This document shows positions 21,277 to 30,009 of a stretch of 64,000 nt of DNA, piece by piece. Within the stretch, counting starts at the first letter, position 1. Each line of letters starts with the position of its first letter. The notes under the pieces are model-generated. The model searched no databases, was not told where the DNA came from, and saw only the letters and a program-made list of their open reading frames with translations. The stretch spans positions 1 through 64,000 of the forward strand of contig NZ_FQVK01000003.1 of NCBI RefSeq assembly GCF_900129345.1. Direction: 5' to 3'. Made by a program: the position numbers and the translations under genes. The DNA is from Ruegeria intermedia (GTDB lineage: Bacteria; Pseudomonadota; Alphaproteobacteria; Rhodobacterales; Rhodobacteraceae).

Positions 21277-22773
21277 TCAGATCGTCTGGTCGTAGTCGCC
21301 CACGCCGGGTTCGGTGCGGATCACGGCATCGATGTCGGCGAAAATGGCGCGCATTTCCTGCTCGCTCTCGCTGCTTTCACAGACCACCACCAGGTTGGGC
21401 GTGTTCGACGAAGCTCGCACCAAGCCCCAGCTGCCATTGTCCAGGATCACGCGCGCGCCGTTGACCGTGACCACCTCTTTGATGGGGCGCCCGGCCAGCG
21501 TTTCCTGCGCCTCGGCCTTGGCGACCAGTTTGTCGACCAGGCGGGCCAGGATGTCGTATTTCTCGGTGTCGGCGGCATAGGGCGACATGGTCGGGGTCGA
21601 CCATGTCCTGGGCAGCGCGCGGCGCAGGTCCGACATGCTTTTGTCCGGGTTCCGGTCCATCAGCTTGCAGATTTCGACGGCCACCCGCATGCCGCAGTCA
21701 TATCCGCGCCCGACGGGCTCGGCCAGGAAATAGTGGCCGGATTTCTCGAACCCGGCCAGCGCGCCGATTTCCTTCACACGCCGCTTCATGTGGCTGTGGC
21801 CGGTTTTCCAATAATCGGTCTTGACGCCAAGCGCCTGCAGTTCGGGATCGCTGGCGAACAGGCCGGTCGATTTCACGTCGGCCACGAAAGTGGCGCCGGG
21901 ATGCAGCTTGGCCAGATCGCGCGCCATGATCACACCGACCTTGTCGGCAAAGATCTCTTCGCCTTCGTCGTCGACCACGCCGCAGCGGTCTCCGTCGCCG
22001 TCAAACCCCAAGGCCAGATCCGCGCCCGTCGCTTTGACGGTCGCGGCCATGTCGTGCAGCATCTCCATCGCTTCGGGGTTGGGGTTGTAGTTGGGGAAGG
22101 TGTAGTCCAGCCGGTTGTGGCTGGGTACGACCTCGACCCCGATCCGCTCGAAGACTTCCGGTGCAAAGGCCGATGCCGTGCCGTTGCCGGTGGCACAGAC
22201 CACCTTGAGCGGGCGCGACATTTTGAAATCGCCGACCAGATCGTCGATATAGGCCTCTTTCACGCCATCGACGAATTCGTAGGATCCACCGGGGCGGGCC
22301 ACGCCTTCGCCGTTCAGCACGATGTCGCGCAGTTCGGACATTTCATCGGGGCCATGGGTCAGCGGGCGGTCAAAACCCATCTTGACCCCGGTCCAGCCGT
22401 TCGGGTTGTGGCTGGCGGTCACCATCGCCACGGCCGGGACATCCAGATGGAACTGGGCGAAATAGGCCATGGGCGACAGCGCCGGGCCGATGTCCTTGAC
22501 CCGGATGCCCGCCTGCATCAGGCCGAGGATCAGCGCGTTCTTGATCGCCAGAGAATAGTCGCGATAGTCGTTGCCGACCGCGATCTCGGGCTTGATCCCG
22601 CGCCGGTGCATCTGCGTGCCCAAGCCAAGGCCCAGTGCTGTCATGCCGGGCAGGTTGATTTCGTCGGGGTATTTCCAGCGCGCGTCATATTCGCGAAAGC
22701 CGGTGGGCGCGATCATCGCGTCGCGCAGAAAGCTCCAGGTGTTCGGTGTCACCTCGGACAAGGGTTTGGTCAT
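21277..22773 (-). CDS. Phosphomannomutase/phosphoglucomutase
   Basis: 498-residue alpha-D-phosphohexomutase of the AlgC/ManB type. It interconverts hexose 1- and 6-phosphates for sugar-nucleotide synthesis. Catalytic phosphoserine S121 is in TASHNP, the metal site DGDGDR is at 258-263 and the C-terminal phosphate site RASSNTPN is present. Start MTKPLSE preferred over an ATG four codons earlier. Last gene of the capsule/KDO operon, so supplying mannose-1-P or glucose-1-P for surface polysaccharide is likely. Confidence 0.9.
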   Translation of the reverse strand: MTKPLSEVTPNTWSFLRDAMIAPTGFREYDARWKYPDEINLPGMTALGLGLGTQMHRRGIKPEIAVGNDYRDYSLAIKNALILGLMQAGIRVKDIGPALSPMAYFAQFHLDVPAVAMVTASHNPNGWTGVKMGFDRPLTHGPDEMSELRDIVLNGEGVARPGGSYEFVDGVKEAYIDDLVGDFKMSRPLKVVCATGNGTASAFAPEVFERIGVEVVPSHNRLDYTFPNYNPNPEAMEMLHDMAATVKATGADLALGFDGDGDRCGVVDDEGEEIFADKVGVIMARDLAKLHPGATFVADVKSTGLFASDPELQALGVKTDYWKTGHSHMKRRVKEIGALAGFEKSGHYFLAEPVGRGYDCGMRVAVEICKLMDRNPDKSMSDLRRALPRTWSTPTMSPYAADTEKYDILARLVDKLVAKAEAQETLAGRPIKEVVTVNGARVILDNGSWGLVRASSNTPNLVVVCESSESEQEMRAIFADIDAVIRTEPGVGDYDQTI

Positions 22774-22788
22774 AACAGGCCTCAATCA

Positions 22789-23622
22789 TTAAATCTGAAC
22801 TGGGTTGGCTTTGGCGAGGGCGTCGAACTGCATAAGTGTCCCGATCAGGTCGCCCATCTGGTCCAGCGGGATCATGTTGGGCCCGTCCGACGGCGCGTTG
22901 TCCGGGTCTTGGTGAGTTTCGATGAACACCGCACCAATGCCCAACGATACCGCGGCGCGGGCCATGACCGGCGCGAATTCGCGCTGACCACCCGACGATC
23001 CGCCCCGGCCACCGGGCTGCTGCACCGAATGCGTGGCGTCCATCACGACCGGATATCCTGTCTGCGCCATTTGCGGAAGCGACCGCATGTCGGCAACCAG
23101 AGTGTTGTAGCCAAAGGAAGTTCCGCGCTCGGTCAGCAGGATGTTCCGATTGCCGGTACTTTCGATCTTCTCGACGATGTTCGGCATCTCCCATGGGGCC
23201 AGGAACTGACCCTTCTTGACGTTGACCGCCTTGCCGGTTTCTCCCGCAGCCAACAACATGTCGGTCTGACGGCACAGGAACGCGGGGATCTGCAGGGTAT
23301 CCACCGCTTCGGCCGCGACGGCGCATTGTGCTTCGGTGTGAACGTCGGTCAGGACCGGAACCCCCATCGTCTTGCGGATGTTGTCCAGAACCTTGAGGCC
23401 CGCATCGATCCCCATTCCGCGCTTGCCGGACAGAGACGTGCGATTGGCCTTGTCATACGAGGCCTTGAAGACGTATTGCGCTCCGGCCTTGTCACAGATT
23501 TCCTTCATCCGACCAGCGATCATCTGGGCATGGTCGGCGGATTCAAGCTGACACGGCCCGGCGATGACGGTCAGCGGAAGATCGTTGCCGACCGTCAGGT
23601 CGGCGATTTTTACATGTTGCAT
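22789..23622 (-). CDS. kdsA: 3-deoxy-8-phosphooctulonate synthase
   Basis: 277-residue KDO-8-phosphate synthase, condensing arabinose-5-phosphate with phosphoenolpyruvate for KDO in LPS inner core and some capsules. Recognised from IAGPCQLES, FKASYDKANR, DVHTEAQC and MDATHSVQQPGG. The cysteine in AGPCQ indicates a metal-dependent class is possible. It sits 5 bases after the KpsE-like gene, supporting KDO-linked capsule synthesis. Confidence 0.95.
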   Translation of the reverse strand: MQHVKIADLTVGNDLPLTVIAGPCQLESADHAQMIAGRMKEICDKAGAQYVFKASYDKANRTSLSGKRGMGIDAGLKVLDNIRKTMGVPVLTDVHTEAQCAVAAEAVDTLQIPAFLCRQTDMLLAAGETGKAVNVKKGQFLAPWEMPNIVEKIESTGNRNILLTERGTSFGYNTLVADMRSLPQMAQTGYPVVMDATHSVQQPGGRGGSSGGQREFAPVMARAAVSLGIGAVFIETHQDPDNAPSDGPNMIPLDQMGDLIGTLMQFDALAKANPVQI

Positions 23623-23627
23623 GTGCT

Positions 23628-25202
23628 CTACGAAGATACCTGTTCACGGAGGACTGACGCGGTCAGCGAGATCATCAGGTAGATACCAGCAAACAGCAGG
23701 AATGCCAAAATCGTATTTTCGAACTTGCGCGGATAGCTGGGCTCCTGGCTGGGCACCGGGTTGACCGAAACGGTCAGGTATCGGACCTGACGGTTGGCCT
23801 CGGTCCGGGTGTTCTCCATCTGCTGCATGGCGGTCTGCAACATCATGTCCCGGGCCGCAAGATCAGCCTGGGCCATCTGGATGCGAACGCTCAGCCGCGC
23901 CAAAGAGTTCTCGCCGGCAGACGCATCCAGCATCTCGGCGTTCAACTCCTCCAGCACCGCCTGCAAGCGCTCGATATCGGCGCGCACGCCGTCGACCTTG
24001 GCCTGGTTCGGGCGCGGGTTGTCCAGCAGGGCGGCCAGTTGCAGTTCCTTGTCCTGCAGCTGAATCTCGATTTCATTGATGCGAGCGCGCAGGCTGGCGA
24101 TCACGTTCTCCGGGTCCAGAACGGCCCCTTCAAGCTGCAACTCGATCAGGTCTTCCTGCGCCTTGCGTCGGGCCGCCTGTGCCGCTTCGAAGCTTTCGAC
24201 GGCGTCGCGCATCTGGTCTTCGCGTTTCTTCTCGGACAGGGCATTCACACGGTCTTCGGCATAGGAAATCAGTTTCTCCGAGAACAGGGTCGCCGTTTCC
24301 GGATCCGGTGCCGCGACTTCCATCCGAATCACGCCTTCGGTCGGATCATAGCCGATGGTGATCATGCGCTTGTACAGCTTGAAGGCGTCTTCCAGGGTCG
24401 CATCCGGTTCAAGCCGTTGGATGGGGTCGATCCAGTCTTGCTGAAAGACCTTCGAAAACCCGGCGTCACGATCCAGAAGCAGCAGCGCCTCTTTCGATTC
24501 CAGGAAGGATTGAACCGAGATCGAATCCTGGGTCGTCGCAAATTGCGTCCCGGCCAGCAACCCGCCGATGCTGCCCGGGCCGCCATCGGCCTGCAGGATC
24601 AGAAATTCCGAATTGCTGGCATACATCGGCGTTGCCACCTTGTAGAAATAATATCCGACCACCAGTGTCGGCAGCAGCACGAAGGCGGCCAGGCGGGCGA
24701 ACAGACCGATCAGCTTGCGCCGCCGCCGCCGGGCAATGTCTTTCTGGATCTGGCCAATCTCGAACGCACGACGCTCGGCCGGGCTCAGTTCGGGGCCTGG
24801 CAGATTCGCGGTCTTTTCCTTGACCGTCTGCGGCAGGTGGATCTTGACCTGATCCTTGGGTTTGCCGTCCGGGGCAGGGGCATCGTCCGGTTGGCCGACG
24901 ATATCCAGCAGATTCTTGCGGGGGAACGGGTCGATCCCCTTTTTGCGCAGCAGCCGCACAGCGTCACAGTCCGACGTTGCCGCCAGGCCGTGTTTCTGCG
25001 CCATGCGCCGTGCGATTCGCAGTTGCCGCCCCGTAAGCCCCTCGCGCTTGATCGCGTCCAGCTCGGTTCCCGCCGGCGTTTCGGGCGCGCCCTGCGTCGC
25101 CTTGCGAATGCGCGAAATGGCCTCGGCCCGGGCTTCGACCGTTCCTTCGCCCTTGGCAGCCCGGTTCGGGTCGTATTTCTTAGCCTTGGGTTTGGTAGTC
25201 AT
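23628..25202 (-). CDS. Capsule polysaccharide export inner-membrane protein (KpsE/Wzz-like)
   Basis: 524 residues. A long charged N-terminal cytoplasmic region of ~190 residues precedes the first membrane segment (LIGLFARLAAFVLLPTLVVG region), followed by a large periplasmic coiled-coil domain (about 300-470) and a C-terminal membrane segment, the PCP-3 architecture of KpsE/BexC/CtrB. These periplasmic adaptors bridge the KpsMT exporter and the outer-membrane KpsD/Wza channel. The N-terminal extension is longer than in E. coli KpsE (about 380 residues in total) and contains basic RRRRRK just before the first helix. Its start overlaps kpsT by 23 bases. Confidence 0.85.
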   Translation of the reverse strand: MTTKPKAKKYDPNRAAKGEGTVEARAEAISRIRKATQGAPETPAGTELDAIKREGLTGRQLRIARRMAQKHGLAATSDCDAVRLLRKKGIDPFPRKNLLDIVGQPDDAPAPDGKPKDQVKIHLPQTVKEKTANLPGPELSPAERRAFEIGQIQKDIARRRRRKLIGLFARLAAFVLLPTLVVGYYFYKVATPMYASNSEFLILQADGGPGSIGGLLAGTQFATTQDSISVQSFLESKEALLLLDRDAGFSKVFQQDWIDPIQRLEPDATLEDAFKLYKRMITIGYDPTEGVIRMEVAAPDPETATLFSEKLISYAEDRVNALSEKKREDQMRDAVESFEAAQAARRKAQEDLIELQLEGAVLDPENVIASLRARINEIEIQLQDKELQLAALLDNPRPNQAKVDGVRADIERLQAVLEELNAEMLDASAGENSLARLSVRIQMAQADLAARDMMLQTAMQQMENTRTEANRQVRYLTVSVNPVPSQEPSYPRKFENTILAFLLFAGIYLMISLTASVLREQVSS

Positions 25203-25839
25203 ACACCTGTTTCGCTTCTTCCAGAGACTCAAAAACGTGAAGCCGACCGTCCAGTAAGACGGCCGCCTGCCTGGCGAATTTCTCAAGAACCTTGGGGTCG
25301 TGCGATACGATCACCAGAGTCGTCGTCCGCAGGCGCTCCTGCAGGATCGAACCCGCCTTCTTGTTGAATTCCACATCCGTGGTTGCCGGCATGCCCTCGT
25401 CGATCAGGTACATGTCAAAGTCCAGCGCCAGCATCAATGCGAAGGTGAATCTTGCGCGCATCCCCGAGGAATAGGTGGCCAGCGGCTGGTCGAAATATTC
25501 GCCCAGACCACACAGCCAGCTGCAATAGGCTTCGACATAGTCCGGGTCCATTCCATAGATCTTGGCGATATAGCGCGCGTTCTCCAGCGCCGACAGGCGT
25601 TTGGACACGCCGCCGGTAAACCCCATCGGGAAAGAGACCCGGCAGTCGCGGCGAATCACGCCTTCGTCCGGCTTTTCGAGGCCCGCCATCATGTTGATGA
25701 GCGTCGTCTTTCCGGTTCCGTTCGGGGCAAGGATGCCCAGCGATTTTCCCAGCTCGACCCGAAACGAGGCCCGGTCCAGGATCACCTTGCGGCGTGTCCC
25801 GGTCCAGAAGGATTTGCTGACATTTTCAAACTCGAGCAT
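25180..25839 (-). CDS. Capsule polysaccharide export ATP-binding protein (KpsT-like)
   Basis: 219-residue ABC ATPase of the KpsT/CtrD type. It would power polysaccharide export through a KpsM permease. Signature YSSGMRARF and Walker B YLIDEGM are typical. The Walker A is unusual: LAPNGTGKTT at about 37-46, with Ala where the first Gly is expected. Start MLEFENVSK follows the family. No kpsM is present here: the partner permease must lie outside the window. First gene of the operon reading kpsT, kpsE, kdsA, mutase. Confidence 0.88.
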   Translation of the reverse strand: MLEFENVSKSFWTGTRRKVILDRASFRVELGKSLGILAPNGTGKTTLINMMAGLEKPDEGVIRRDCRVSFPMGFTGGVSKRLSALENARYIAKIYGMDPDYVEAYCSWLCGLGEYFDQPLATYSSGMRARFTFALMLALDFDMYLIDEGMPATTDVEFNKKAGSILQERLRTTTLVIVSHDPKVLEKFARQAAVLLDGRLHVFESLEEAKQVYDYQTQG

Positions 25840-26052
25840 TTCCGGCCTGCGCAACCTGTTCTTTCCGGTCCGGCCAAGACTGTCCGGCCAAAGACCCTTT
25901 GTTATCGGGCCATGTTGGCTACATTATGTCGAATTGTGAAACAAATCTTCAATGCGCGCGGAAAACTGTTCCGTACGATTGTGACATGCACTTGGCCGAA
26001 ATGTCCGCTGGAGGCCAAAGCCCGGTTCAACAGAAGAAGGTGCGCGGAGTTC
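25840..26052. other. Divergent intergenic region between kpsT and the UDG-family gene
   Basis: About 210 bases that should hold the promoters for the capsule operon (minus) and the UDG gene (plus). Locally AT-richer around 25920-25980 (CGAATTGTGAAACAAATC). I see no confident -35/-10 pair or operator. Confidence 0.4.
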
Positions 26053-26640
26053 ATGGAAAGCCTGTCCGACCAGATCCGGTCGTGCCGATTGTGCGCCGAG
26101 CGGTTCGCCGCAACGGCAACCGGACACAGCCCGCGACCGGTGGTGTGGTTCCGTCCCGGCGCCCGGATCCTTGTCGCGGGGCAGGCGCCGGGCGCGCGGG
26201 TCCACGATTCAGGCCGGCCGTTTACCGATCCGTCCGGCGACCGGCTGCGCGATTGGCTGGGGCTCGGCCCGGCCGAGTTCTATGATCTTTCGCGGGTCTC
26301 GATCGTTCCGATGGCCTTTTGTTTTCCCGGCTATGACGCGCGGCAGGCCGATCTTCCGCCGCCGCCCATCTGCCACAGGACCTGGCATGCCAAGGTCATG
26401 CGGGAATTGGGGGCGGTCCCTTTGACCGTGCTGGTCGGCGGTCATGCCCATCGGTTCCACCTGGGCACCCGATCCTCGGTCACCGAGACGGTCCGGGCCT
26501 GGCGGGACCATGCGCCGCGGGTCTTCGCCTTGCCTCATCCGTCGTGGCGCAATACGGGATGGCTGAAGAAAAACCCCTGGTTCGAGGCCGAGCTGCTGCC
26601 GGTTCTGCGCGCCCGGGTGCAAGAGGTGCTGAATGACTGA
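26053..26640 (+). CDS. Uracil-DNA glycosylase family protein
   Basis: 195 residues of the UDG superfamily, Fe-S-type branch: cysteines C11 and C14 in CRLC plus later ones in FCFPG and ICHRTW are candidates for the [4Fe-4S] ligands. The active-site region reads VAGQAPGARVHDSGRPF and the late motif is PHPSWRN. It probably removes uracil or related lesions, but this short subgroup has not been assigned a specific substrate by me. Its stop overlaps the SseB-like gene's start by 8 bases. Confidence 0.8.
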   Translation: MESLSDQIRSCRLCAERFAATATGHSPRPVVWFRPGARILVAGQAPGARVHDSGRPFTDPSGDRLRDWLGLGPAEFYDLSRVSIVPMAFCFPGYDARQADLPPPPICHRTWHAKVMRELGAVPLTVLVGGHAHRFHLGTRSSVTETVRAWRDHAPRVFALPHPSWRNTGWLKKNPWFEAELLPVLRARVQEVLND

Positions 26641-27421
26641 TACCACGGCCCTGGACACAGCCCATGCCGCGATGGAGGCCCGCCCGCAGGACGATGCGGC
26701 ACGGCTGCGATTCTTCGATCGGCTTGCCGATTCCGAGCTGTTTCTGATGCTGACCGAAGAGGCGCGCGGCGAAAACATCTCGCCCGAGCTGTTCGAGGTC
26801 GCCGACGGGCGCTTCGTCCTGGCCTTCGACCGCGAGGAACGTCTTGTGCAGTTCGCAGGCAGGCCGGCACCCTATGCGGCGCTGTCGGGCCGGGTTCTGG
26901 CCGGGATGCTGGGCGGGCAGGGGATCGGGCTGGGCCTGAACCTCGAGGTGGCGCCATCGTCGATGCTGATCCCGGCCGAGGCGCTGACCTGGCTGGCCGA
27001 GACACTCAGCCACGCGCCGCAGGCGGTCGAGGCGCGGCTGGAGGAGTTTCTGCCGCCTGCCGGCTTGCCCGATGCGCTGTTGACGGCGTTGGATGCCAAG
27101 CTGGCAACGGCGGTCGGGCTGGCCTCGGCCGCCTACCTGGTGGCGACGCGCGCCCGGGACGGCGGGGCCGGGCATCTGCTGGGTTTCGTCGATGCGGACC
27201 AAGGCGCGGAACCGGCGCTGGCCAAGGCGGTTTCCGAGGCGCTGACCTTTTCCGGGATCGAAGCCGGGGCTTTGGACGTTGGGTTCTTTGCCGATGGCGA
27301 TGCCGCGACCGAGGCGCTGTCGGCGGTCGGGCTGCGGTTCGACATCCCGCAACCGACCCGCCCGGAAGCTGTCCGCGCCGCGCCCGGAAGCGATCCGGAG
27401 AAACCGCCGATCCTGAAATGA
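26633..27421 (+). CDS. SseB family protein
   Basis: 262-residue soluble acidic protein with the SseB N-terminal domain (DRLADSELFLMLTEE near residue 30, GRPAPYAALSGR near 80). The name comes from enhancement of serine sensitivity in E. coli; molecular role unknown. Co-transcribed with the UDG-family gene through an 8-base overlap. Confidence 0.78.
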   Translation: MTDTTALDTAHAAMEARPQDDAARLRFFDRLADSELFLMLTEEARGENISPELFEVADGRFVLAFDREERLVQFAGRPAPYAALSGRVLAGMLGGQGIGLGLNLEVAPSSMLIPAEALTWLAETLSHAPQAVEARLEEFLPPAGLPDALLTALDAKLATAVGLASAAYLVATRARDGGAGHLLGFVDADQGAEPALAKAVSEALTFSGIEAGALDVGFFADGDAATEALSAVGLRFDIPQPTRPEAVRAAPGSDPEKPPILK

Positions 27422-27445
27422 AAATGCAGCGCCGGGGCGCTGCAT
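27418..27445 (-). terminator. Rho-independent terminator for the YghU-type gene
   Basis: Perfect nine-base-pair stem ATGCAGCGC (27424-27432) with GCGCTGCAT (27437-27445), loop of four. On the minus strand it is followed by TTTTCATTTC. It also touches the SseB stop on the plus strand. Confidence 0.75.
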
Positions 27446-27476
27446 CTTCGGTCAGATGGCTGAGAAAAGCGCCGGC

Positions 27477-28355
27477 CTATTCGGCGGCCTGTTCCAGCTT
27501 GTCCTGCGTGCGCGTCTCGAAATCACTGGCATCGTGGCGTTCGCGCAGCTGGGTGTGCGGCTCGCCGAAGGCACGGTTGACCATCCGGCCGCGCTGCACC
27601 GCAGGGCGTGCGTCGATCTCTTTCGCCCACCGCATCACGTTCGTGTAGGATTCGACATCCAGGAACTCGGCGGCGTCGTACAGACGGCCCAGAACCAGTT
27701 GCCCGTACCACGGCCAGATCGCCATGTCGGCGATGGAATAGTCGTCACCGGCAATGAAGGGTTTGTGCGCCAATTCGCGGTCCAGAACGTCCAGCTGGCG
27801 CTTGGTTTCCATGGCAAACCGGTTGATCGGATATTCCCATTTCTCGGGCGCGTAGGCATAGAAATGGCCGAACCCGCCGCCCAGATAGGGCGCGCTGCCC
27901 ATCTGCCAGAACAACCAGTTCATCACTTCGGTGCGCTCCGGGCCGGATTTCGGCAGAAACGCACCGAATTTCTCGGCCAGGTGGAACAGGATCGACCCGC
28001 TTTCGAACACGCGCACCGGCTTGTCGCCCGACCGGTCCAGCAGGGCGGGGATCTTCGAGTTGGGATTGATCTCGACAAAGCCCGAGCCGAACTGATCGCC
28101 CTCGCCGATATTGATCAGCCATGCATCGTATTCGGCGCCGTCATGGCCCAGGGCCAGCAGTTCTTCCAGCATCACGGTGACCTTGACCCCGTTCGGAGTA
28201 GCCAGCGAATACAGTTGCAGCGGATGCTTGCCCACGGGCAGATCTTTGTCATGGGTGGCGCCCGCGATGGGGCGGTTGATGCTGGCAAATCGTCCGCCGC
28301 TTTCGCTGTCCCAGGTCCAGACTTTCGGGGGGGTATAGGTGGATGTGTCGCTCAT
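27477..28355 (-). CDS. yghU: Glutathione S-transferase-like disulfide reductase, YghU type
   Basis: 292 residues, the length of YghU/YfcG-type GSTs, with thioredoxin-like N-domain (TPNGVKVTVMLEELL) and helical C-domain (DDYSIADMAIWPWYG). These use glutathione, often two molecules, as disulfide-bond reductants with little classical transferase activity. Start MSDTSTYTPP chosen because the upstream extension is not family-like. Confidence 0.9.
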   Translation of the reverse strand: MSDTSTYTPPKVWTWDSESGGRFASINRPIAGATHDKDLPVGKHPLQLYSLATPNGVKVTVMLEELLALGHDGAEYDAWLINIGEGDQFGSGFVEINPNSKIPALLDRSGDKPVRVFESGSILFHLAEKFGAFLPKSGPERTEVMNWLFWQMGSAPYLGGGFGHFYAYAPEKWEYPINRFAMETKRQLDVLDRELAHKPFIAGDDYSIADMAIWPWYGQLVLGRLYDAAEFLDVESYTNVMRWAKEIDARPAVQRGRMVNRAFGEPHTQLRERHDASDFETRTQDKLEQAAE

Positions 28356-28589
28356 CTTCTGCCTTTCATGCCTAAGCCGGGCGCGCCGGGTCGTCCCAGA
28401 GGTAGTATCGTCACGCCCCGAGGCCAACCCCCGACGTTGCGCGTTTCGTGAAACAAACCCCCGCAATTCGGTCACGTTTTCTCGTGGCCGGTCACAGCAG
28501 CGTTAGCTGGGCTGTGCGACCGGGGGGATTCCAATATTCTCGGCTGCGAAGACCACGCGGACACCGCCTCCAGAACAAGGATCACCTAC
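28356..28589. other. Intergenic region between yghU and the YHS gene
   Basis: About 230 bases with divergent promoters expected. No ORF I believe in and no clear repeat; AAGGAT directly before 28590 is the ribosome binding site for the YHS gene. Confidence 0.4.
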
Positions 28590-29108
28590 ATGAACCGTTT
28601 TGCACTAACTTTTGTCGCCGCCATGATGCTGGGCGTTCCGGCCTTTGCCGGGCCTCAATATGTCGACGGGACCGGGTATGCCGTATCCGGCTATGACGTC
28701 GTCGCCTACCGCGACCTCGAACAGGTGCCCATCGGGCAATCCCAACCCGAAGCCGTGCGCGGCCGCGCCGACATCACGGCCGAATACAACGGGGCCACCT
28801 GGGCTTTCGCGTCCGAGGAGAACAGGGCGAAGTTTCTTGAAAATCCCGCCTATTACGCCCCGCAATATGACGGGCACTGCGCCTATGGCGTGTCCAAGGG
28901 GGGCAAGGTGCCGGGCAACCCCAACCTGTGGCGCATCGTGGATGACAAGCTGTACCTGAACATCACCGATGTCGTGGTCGGTTTCTGGGAAGAGGACGTG
29001 CCGGGCAACATCAACCTGGCCGAAGGTAACTGGCCCGAGATCGAGCCGGCGGACGCCTCGACCAGCGTCATTCCCAAATTCACCTCGGCCGGACCGATAC
29101 AGAACTGA
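28590..29108 (+). CDS. Secreted YHS-domain protein
   Basis: 172 residues. Sec signal peptide cleaved after AFA (about residue 20), then a YHS-like domain with YAVSGYDVVAY, ATWAFASEENRAKF and YDGHCAYGVSKG. YHS domains are often found in metal-linked proteins; periplasmic location is predicted. Stand-alone gene, followed by a hairpin terminator. Confidence 0.82.
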   Translation: MNRFALTFVAAMMLGVPAFAGPQYVDGTGYAVSGYDVVAYRDLEQVPIGQSQPEAVRGRADITAEYNGATWAFASEENRAKFLENPAYYAPQYDGHCAYGVSKGGKVPGNPNLWRIVDDKLYLNITDVVVGFWEEDVPGNINLAEGNWPEIEPADASTSVIPKFTSAGPIQN

Positions 29109-29129
29109 TCCTTTGTACCGAAGATCGCG

Positions 29130-29156
29130 GGCCCGGCGGGACTTGCCGGGCCTTTT
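29130..29156 (+). terminator. Rho-independent terminator after the YHS gene
   Basis: Stem GGCCCGGC (29130-29137) with GCCGGGCC (29145-29152), followed by TTTTCGCGTTTT. Confidence 0.8.
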
Positions 29157-29163
29157 CGCGTTT

Positions 29164-29805
29164 TCAGAACGCCTCGCTCATGTGCGGATCGGCCTCGAAC
29201 CGGATCCGCACGCTTTTCGCCCCGGGGAACTTGCGCTGGCGGATCGTGTCGGGAACCACGACCTCTCCCGCGCCGGATGACGTAGCCTGAAAAGACAGGA
29301 TCTCGGCCTCGAACTTGCGGCCGCTGGTCAGAATCGAGGTCGGCAGGGCGACCCGGTTCTTCCCCTCGCAGACCGGCGTGGCCACGAAGAACGTCAGATC
29401 GCGCCCCCGGCACCCCACGGCCGAGGGAATGTGGTCTGCGTTGGTCTGCTCCGAATTTCGGCAGGGCGCGGGGTGATCGTCATGCGGCAAGGCGCCGCCG
29501 GCCCCGAGAAGCGATCGACACGACTCCAGCGCATCTTCGGCCAATTCGACCAGACGCGCCCTGAGCTTGGGGCGGCGCGGCCGTGCCGGGCCGGCGGCCT
29601 TGGTGGCCAGCCCTTCGCTTCTGAGGAAGTCAAAGGCCGCTTTGGCCTCGGCAAACCGTGCGCAATCCCCGCCGGTGCGGTCGGGATGGGCGCGAAAGGC
29701 GATGTCGCGCCATGCGTTGCGAATGTCAGATGCCGTTGCGGTCTGATCCAAGCCAAGCGCCCGCAATGCATCAACCCGAGCCTGAATTTTGTCGACTGGC
29801 TCCAT
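29164..29805 (-). CDS. J-domain protein
   Basis: 213 residues. N-terminal J domain with the HPD tripeptide at 40-42 and preceding IRNAWRDIAFR, so it should stimulate a DnaK-type ATPase. The remaining ~150 residues have no DnaJ zinc-finger or substrate domain I recognise, but contain four cysteines (DALESCRS, PAPCRN, VGCRG, PVCEG). Start MEPVDKIQ chosen. Client and DnaK partner unknown. Confidence 0.75.
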   Translation of the reverse strand: MEPVDKIQARVDALRALGLDQTATASDIRNAWRDIAFRAHPDRTGGDCARFAEAKAAFDFLRSEGLATKAAGPARPRRPKLRARLVELAEDALESCRSLLGAGGALPHDDHPAPCRNSEQTNADHIPSAVGCRGRDLTFFVATPVCEGKNRVALPTSILTSGRKFEAEILSFQATSSGAGEVVVPDTIRQRKFPGAKSVRIRFEADPHMSEAF

Positions 29806-29956
29806 ACCCAAATCACTCTTTAAAACACGTTCCCGTATGTTCCGGTACAACCGGTGTTTGTGTCAAATAAATTAGATGATTGGGCGCTTCTGGACAACAG
29901 TCCGAGGTTTGCGCGGCAATTGTGTTCGTAGCGGGTTTTACGCTGTCGCCCGACGG

Positions 29957-29983
29957 AAAAAAGGGGGCCGCCTGGGCGGCCCC
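29957..29983 (-). terminator. Rho-independent terminator for metF
   Basis: Stem GGGGCCGC (29964-29971) with GCGGCCCC (29976-29983), loop of four. On the minus strand it is followed by a tract of six or more Ts. It lies 26 bases past the metF stop. Confidence 0.85.
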
Positions 29984-30009
29984 AGCACAGGGGATTTCGG
30001 CAAGAAAGG

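Noticed and set aside
21250..23682. 810-codon open frame opposite the phosphohexomutase and kdsA
   Set aside because: Spans two well-defined genes on the other strand and has the same His/Arg/Asp-rich mirror composition.
28448..28696. 82-codon plus-strand frame upstream of the YHS gene
   Set aside because: It overlaps the true YHS start in another frame and shows no signal peptide or family feature.
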